From Nymphalis io (taxonomy: Eukaryota > Arthropoda > Insecta > Lepidoptera > Nymphalidae): 64,000 bases of DNA. Shown one piece after another: positions 60,341 through 64,000 of the stretch (the first letter of the stretch is position 1; every line of letters starts with the position of its first letter). The stretch is taken from assembly GCF_905147045.1 (NCBI RefSeq), contig NC_065900.1:10374501-10438500 (forward strand). The letters run 5' to 3'. Below the pieces are notes generated by a model, which was given only the letters and a program-made list of their open reading frames with translations, had not been told where the DNA came from and made no database searches. A program made the translations under genes and the position numbers.

Positions 60341-60814
60341 ATTATTGTATTGTCTGTGTCGCATTCAACTAAAATTATGGCAACATAACATTCCAATATT
60401 CGAAATATTAGCTTTTTGATAAATGTAGACCTAATTAATGATTGTAATCATAATTTTATTTATATCGAAATTAATGTACTTTTGTGTGTTAATGTAAAAA
60501 AAAATTTGTGATATGTATTATAAGTAATATAGTGGACAAAGTAATGAAAAAATATATATTTTTTGTTAAGTTTATAAATTTATCAAGTTACATATTTATT
60601 TATTTAGTTAAATTAAGAACCTTGTCATGTAGACTAGAATTGTAATATTGAACAACTTAATATTTAACAGACCGGCTATGCAATATACTATTTATTTGTA
60701 ACGCTATAAAAATAAATGATTTTTTTTGAATATTTTATTATTTAAACAAATGATCCAAATCAAACCTTTCAACTTTTATCAGTATCAATTTTAATTTTAA
60801 TTCGATGTAGTCAA

Positions 60815-61115
60815 TACTATAGCCTGCTCCAATGGCAATAGGAAAAAAGTAAATAAAAGAAACGTATAAATTTTTATATAAATATACAAATTACAAATAG
60901 TTTTTGATTATCTAACGTTGTGTTATATATAGTTTTAAATTACAAAATAACTCCACTTAACTACTTCTACCCACTCTATTTTTGTCTCCAAAATTCCAGA
61001 AAAAATTTGCAGACAGTCAAATTTCACAAATCCATAATGAATACCATATGTTATTCAAGATCTCGACCAATCATATTGTAACAAAGTTATCTTAACTATC
61101 GACAGTGAATCTATC
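60815..61115 (+). repeat. Family E diverged repeat, copy 3
   Basis: ATCCATAATGAATACCATATG followed by TTATTCAAGATCTCGACCAAT parallels copy 2; the 5' part is weaker. Confidence 0.6.
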
Positions 61116-61942
61116 TAAAGTGATTGAGGAGATTTATGAATATTGTTTATATTAATAGTATATTTAATTTGTTTTATTTTGTATTGTTGTGATTAATTGA
61201 AAAATAAGTATGTCCTAATATTTTTCTGTTGTGGTAACGTTTTTTAAATGAAATAACGATTTGTAACCGTTTATGTGCGTTATAATAAATTGCTGCAGAA
61301 TTGGTATTTTTTTTTAATTTAATCAGCATCGTCCAGGCGCCACTTTTGTCAATCATAATAATATCGAGTGAATTCGAATCAATCAAATAAACTTTTTATC
61401 TTGTATTTTATGAAGTTTATATTACTTTCAAAAATCAACAAGCCGCGGACTCGCCTGTGGAATATGTTACGGCATATTGAACATCTTACGTGCAACAAAT
61501 GTAAAAAAAGTAAATAAAGTCCGTGCCCACGTCTATATGTTACCATAATTATGTAGATGTTTTAAGATTGTTTTATTTAATTTAATATTTGGTATTAAAA
61601 GTTCGGTCTTGTTTATCATTTACTAATTTAAATAATTATTGAATTGACTAAAACTTAAGTTTGTAAAAGTTCGGACTGGCAACAATGGGGTTTTCCTTCG
61701 TGGTTCGTCGTCAAGTACATTTGAGATAAAATATTGTAATTAATATAATTATTAACTAAAAATCAAAAATAAGGAATATATCGTTTGATGTGAAAATTAA
61801 CAATTTCATAAACCTCGACCGTCATGCCACTCCTAAAAAAACTTTTAGTTCAGAATTGAGACAATTTTCACACCTAGTTTGAAATAAAAGAAGATAAGTG
61901 CTCGTACTTAACAATAAATACATATATTGAAATAGTATGGTA

Positions 61943-62170
61943 CTGGCGGTAGGGCTATGTGCAAGGTCGTCTCATCAGATATTCTACCACAAAACAGCAT
62001 TACTTGGTATTAATGTGTTCCGGTTTGAAGGGTGAGTGAGCGAGTGTAATTACATGCACAAGGGACATAACATCTTAGTTCCCGAGGTTGGTGGCGCATT
62101 GGAGATGTAAGCGATGGTTACATTTCTCACAATGCCAATGTCTATGGGCGTTGTTGACCACTTACCATAC
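61943..62170 (+). repeat. Family B retroposon, 3'-truncated
   Basis: Starts GGCGGTAGGGCTATGTGCAA and ends at GACCACTTACCAT, losing the poly(A) end. Confidence 0.85.
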
Positions 62171-62367
62171 ATATGCCGAGGGCAGCAAAGTAGATACAGA
62201 CATCGACATAATAGCAATTTTTCAGATCACATTAAGTAAAAAATAGTAAACATTTCGACATTTATGTAGCAATTAACTTGAAATTTTCCATGATGATTTA
62301 ATGAAAAATAACATTTTTTATTTATTGTATATCGGCTTTTTCGATATGTCGTTGTTTTTCTGAAATA

Positions 62368-62518
62368 ATGTAGATAATAATAATAAATAACTTTATTCAC
62401 CAAAAAGAAACAAAGAAAAAATTAAGGTACAAAACCATAAAAATGAGTTAACAATATGATATTTGATAATTTAGTGAGAAGGTCGTAGTCTCAGCTAGGC
62501 TGCTTTTCAGTCTACTAG
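62368..62518 (-). repeat. Family D repeat, copy 2
   Basis: Closely similar to 30275-30425, including the (TAA)n edge and GGCTGCTTTTCAGTCTAC. Confidence 0.75.
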
Positions 62519-63396
62519 ATGTATTTTTTTACTTTGTAAAAGCCTCAACGTAAAAGAAGACATCTACTTGATATCCGTTTATTCGTTGTAATTAAATAAG
62601 TGCTCATTCTAATAAAAATATTTAATAAATTAAGGTAACAACCTCCAGCACTATTTTTAAGCACATTTAAATAAATCTAAGCGTCATAAAAACAGTATTT
62701 AACATTTTTAGACTAAAATTTTGTAGATGTCTTGATTTACTTTGCATATAACATTTCACATAGCTTCATCTACGTCTCTCAGTTAAACTCATTTAATTTC
62801 GTAAGCTACCCCAATGTTTTGTTTTAATAATAATGCATATGCAACAATACTGTTTTATTTATTATTTATTCATAATAATTATGTTTTTGTTTATGGAAAA
62901 AAAAACAAAACTATTTTTAAGTAAATAACCACTATAAAAGAAAAGATTAGTTATCAAGTATAAAATTAAGAAATAGTTATAAGATTACTCAATAATTATT
63001 ATCACTTTCAAACTACTTCTAATAGGAAAAGAAGAGTTAAAAACGTTAACGATTGAGGTACGAATAAACTAACAAATTTATTCTTTAAATTCGGCGTCGT
63101 CAACAGCAGTTGATACGTTACTGTGTTGAATATTTTTGTATAAATCATGGTAGGTATCTTGATAGAAACTAATATTTTAAGGATACATAAATGTAGAATA
63201 AAATCGAAAACGATATAATTTTAACAAAAAGTGCGATAAATTAACCGCGTACCCGCGTAACTGCGTATGCGCAAGAGTGTGACAAGTGACTGATGTCTTT
63301 GTTGCGTTTCAATCTACTGTGGATACTCCGAAGTAAAGGCGGACAAATTCAAATGTCGTTTTCTACTGCGGCGTTTTTTAAAATTTTATAAAATTA

Positions 63397-63700
63397 TGTG
63401 GGAGTCTTACCCACTAAAACCACTGCGATGGCCGTCTTCGGAAAGGATCGTGTTGATATAAGGCATCCGCGGCCTCTCCCGTGCTGTTCTTCGCTCGTGG
63501 CTCGGCGGAGCTCCCCCCGTACTCTTCGCCAGTGCGTACGGCAGCGCGAGTTCACCGAGCAGGATCGGCCCTTTCCCGTTCCCGCTCCACCGTCTGTCTC
63601 CTTTCGGACCATAACGGTCTCGCAGAAGGAGGCTACGGTCCTCCACGCCGATTCCCTGCGGAGCATTGCCGACACGATTGCTCACAAGGACAGGTCTTTT
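63397..63700 (-). mobile_element. Possible C-terminal/3' end of an R1- or Jockey-like LINE
   Basis: GC-rich island in AT-rich DNA, open in several frames. The minus-strand frame opens MSAMLRRESAWRTVASFCET then VMVRKE, which resembles the last helix of R1-type pol proteins (W..V..FCE.VM..KE). Ends near TTTTAGTGGGTAAGACTCCC. Family assignment is tentative. Confidence 0.4.
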
Positions 63701-63777
63701 CCGACTTATTTCAAAATCTTACCTTAAGTCAACGACGTGACATGTTAGATTTAACGTTTTTACATAAAACTTTAACA

Positions 63778-64000
63778 GAAAGCCGAGTTGGCCCAGTGGT
63801 TAGAACGCGTGAATCTCAACCGATGATCGTGGGTTCAAACCCGGGCAAGCACCGCTGAATATTCATGTGCTTAATTTGTGTTTATAATTCATCTCGTGCT
63901 TGACGGTGAAGGAAAACATCGTGAGAAAACCTGCATGTGTCTAATTTCATTGAAATTCTGCCACATGTGTATTCTACCAACCCGCATTGGAGCAGCGTGG
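63778..64000 (+). repeat. Family A tRNA-derived SINE, cut by the window end
   Basis: Best preserved head: AGCCGAGTTGGCCCAGTGG (A box) and GGTTCAAACCC (B box), then the family body to GGAGCAGCGTGG at the last base. Confidence 0.92.

Larger units (their letters stand above)
59311..60345 (+). other. Men: Men 3' UTR (extent inferred)
   Basis: Starts with a (CCCCG)n pentanucleotide tract at about 59321-59342 and an imperfect AGTAC repeat near 59414-59434. Contains two perfect fold-back hairpins (59433-59478 and 59680-59733). AATAAA at 60335 with a TGTCTGTGTC tract downstream is the best end candidate; another AATAAA is at 60711. Confidence 0.45.
60346..64000. other. Region downstream of Men, no gene recognised
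   Basis: AT-rich except for a GC-rich block at 63397-63700. Contains copies of families E (60815-61115), B (61943-62170), D (62368-62518) and A (63778-end). Confidence 0.5.

Noticed and set aside
1..64000. CRISPR array, operon or bacterial insertion
   Set aside because: No regularly spaced repeats; genes have introns and eukaryotic retroposons throughout.

Overview
The window is AT-rich eukaryotic nuclear DNA from an insect, most probably a butterfly or moth. Three conserved protein-coding genes with short GT-AG exons are set among long introns crowded with short retroposons of lepidopteran type. All exon calls were made by eye from splice sites, reading phase and recalled family motifs; no alignment was run.

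Layout. 1-10072 is repeat-rich and lies inside or upstream of a Fer/Fps-type tyrosine kinase gene (+), whose 12 visible coding exons run 10073-18861 (F-BAR part, linker, SH2, kinase, stop); the F-BAR start was not found and probably lies left of the window. The gene for eIF2B subunit alpha lies tail-to-tail with it on the minus strand (seven coding exons, 25701 down to 20849, 302 aa, complete). From 25.7 to 34.9 kb I see only repeat debris and no convincing gene. An NADP-type malic enzyme gene (Men, +) spans 34965-59310 in 12 coding exons giving 645 aa; its second intron alone is 15.4 kb. 59311-64000 holds the Men 3' UTR and repeat-rich DNA with no recognised gene.

Mobile DNA. Family A is a tRNA-derived SINE (A and B boxes visible) with about 15 copies or fragments. 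Family B is a roughly 270-bp poly(A) retroposon with about eight copies. Family C is a second tRNA-derived SINE with an (ATT)n tail. Families D and E are smaller interspersed families. One RTE-clade LINE (42885-45392, minus) has a perfect 12-bp target-site duplication but an internal deletion and a broken reverse transcriptase. The 3' end of family A resembles the 3' end of this RTE element, which suggests that the RTE lineage mobilises the SINE.

Structures the gene models do not explain: five perfect fold-back inverted duplications with 2-12 nt loops (three in 3' UTRs), an apparently identical 498-bp tandem duplication at 45.8-46.8 kb, a phase-matched internal first exon in Fer that would give a short SH2-kinase isoform, and an unexplained 76-codon open frame at 50946-51176.

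The three genes are not known to act in one pathway: Fer is a cytoplasmic signalling kinase, eIF2B-alpha regulates translation initiation, and malic enzyme makes NADPH.
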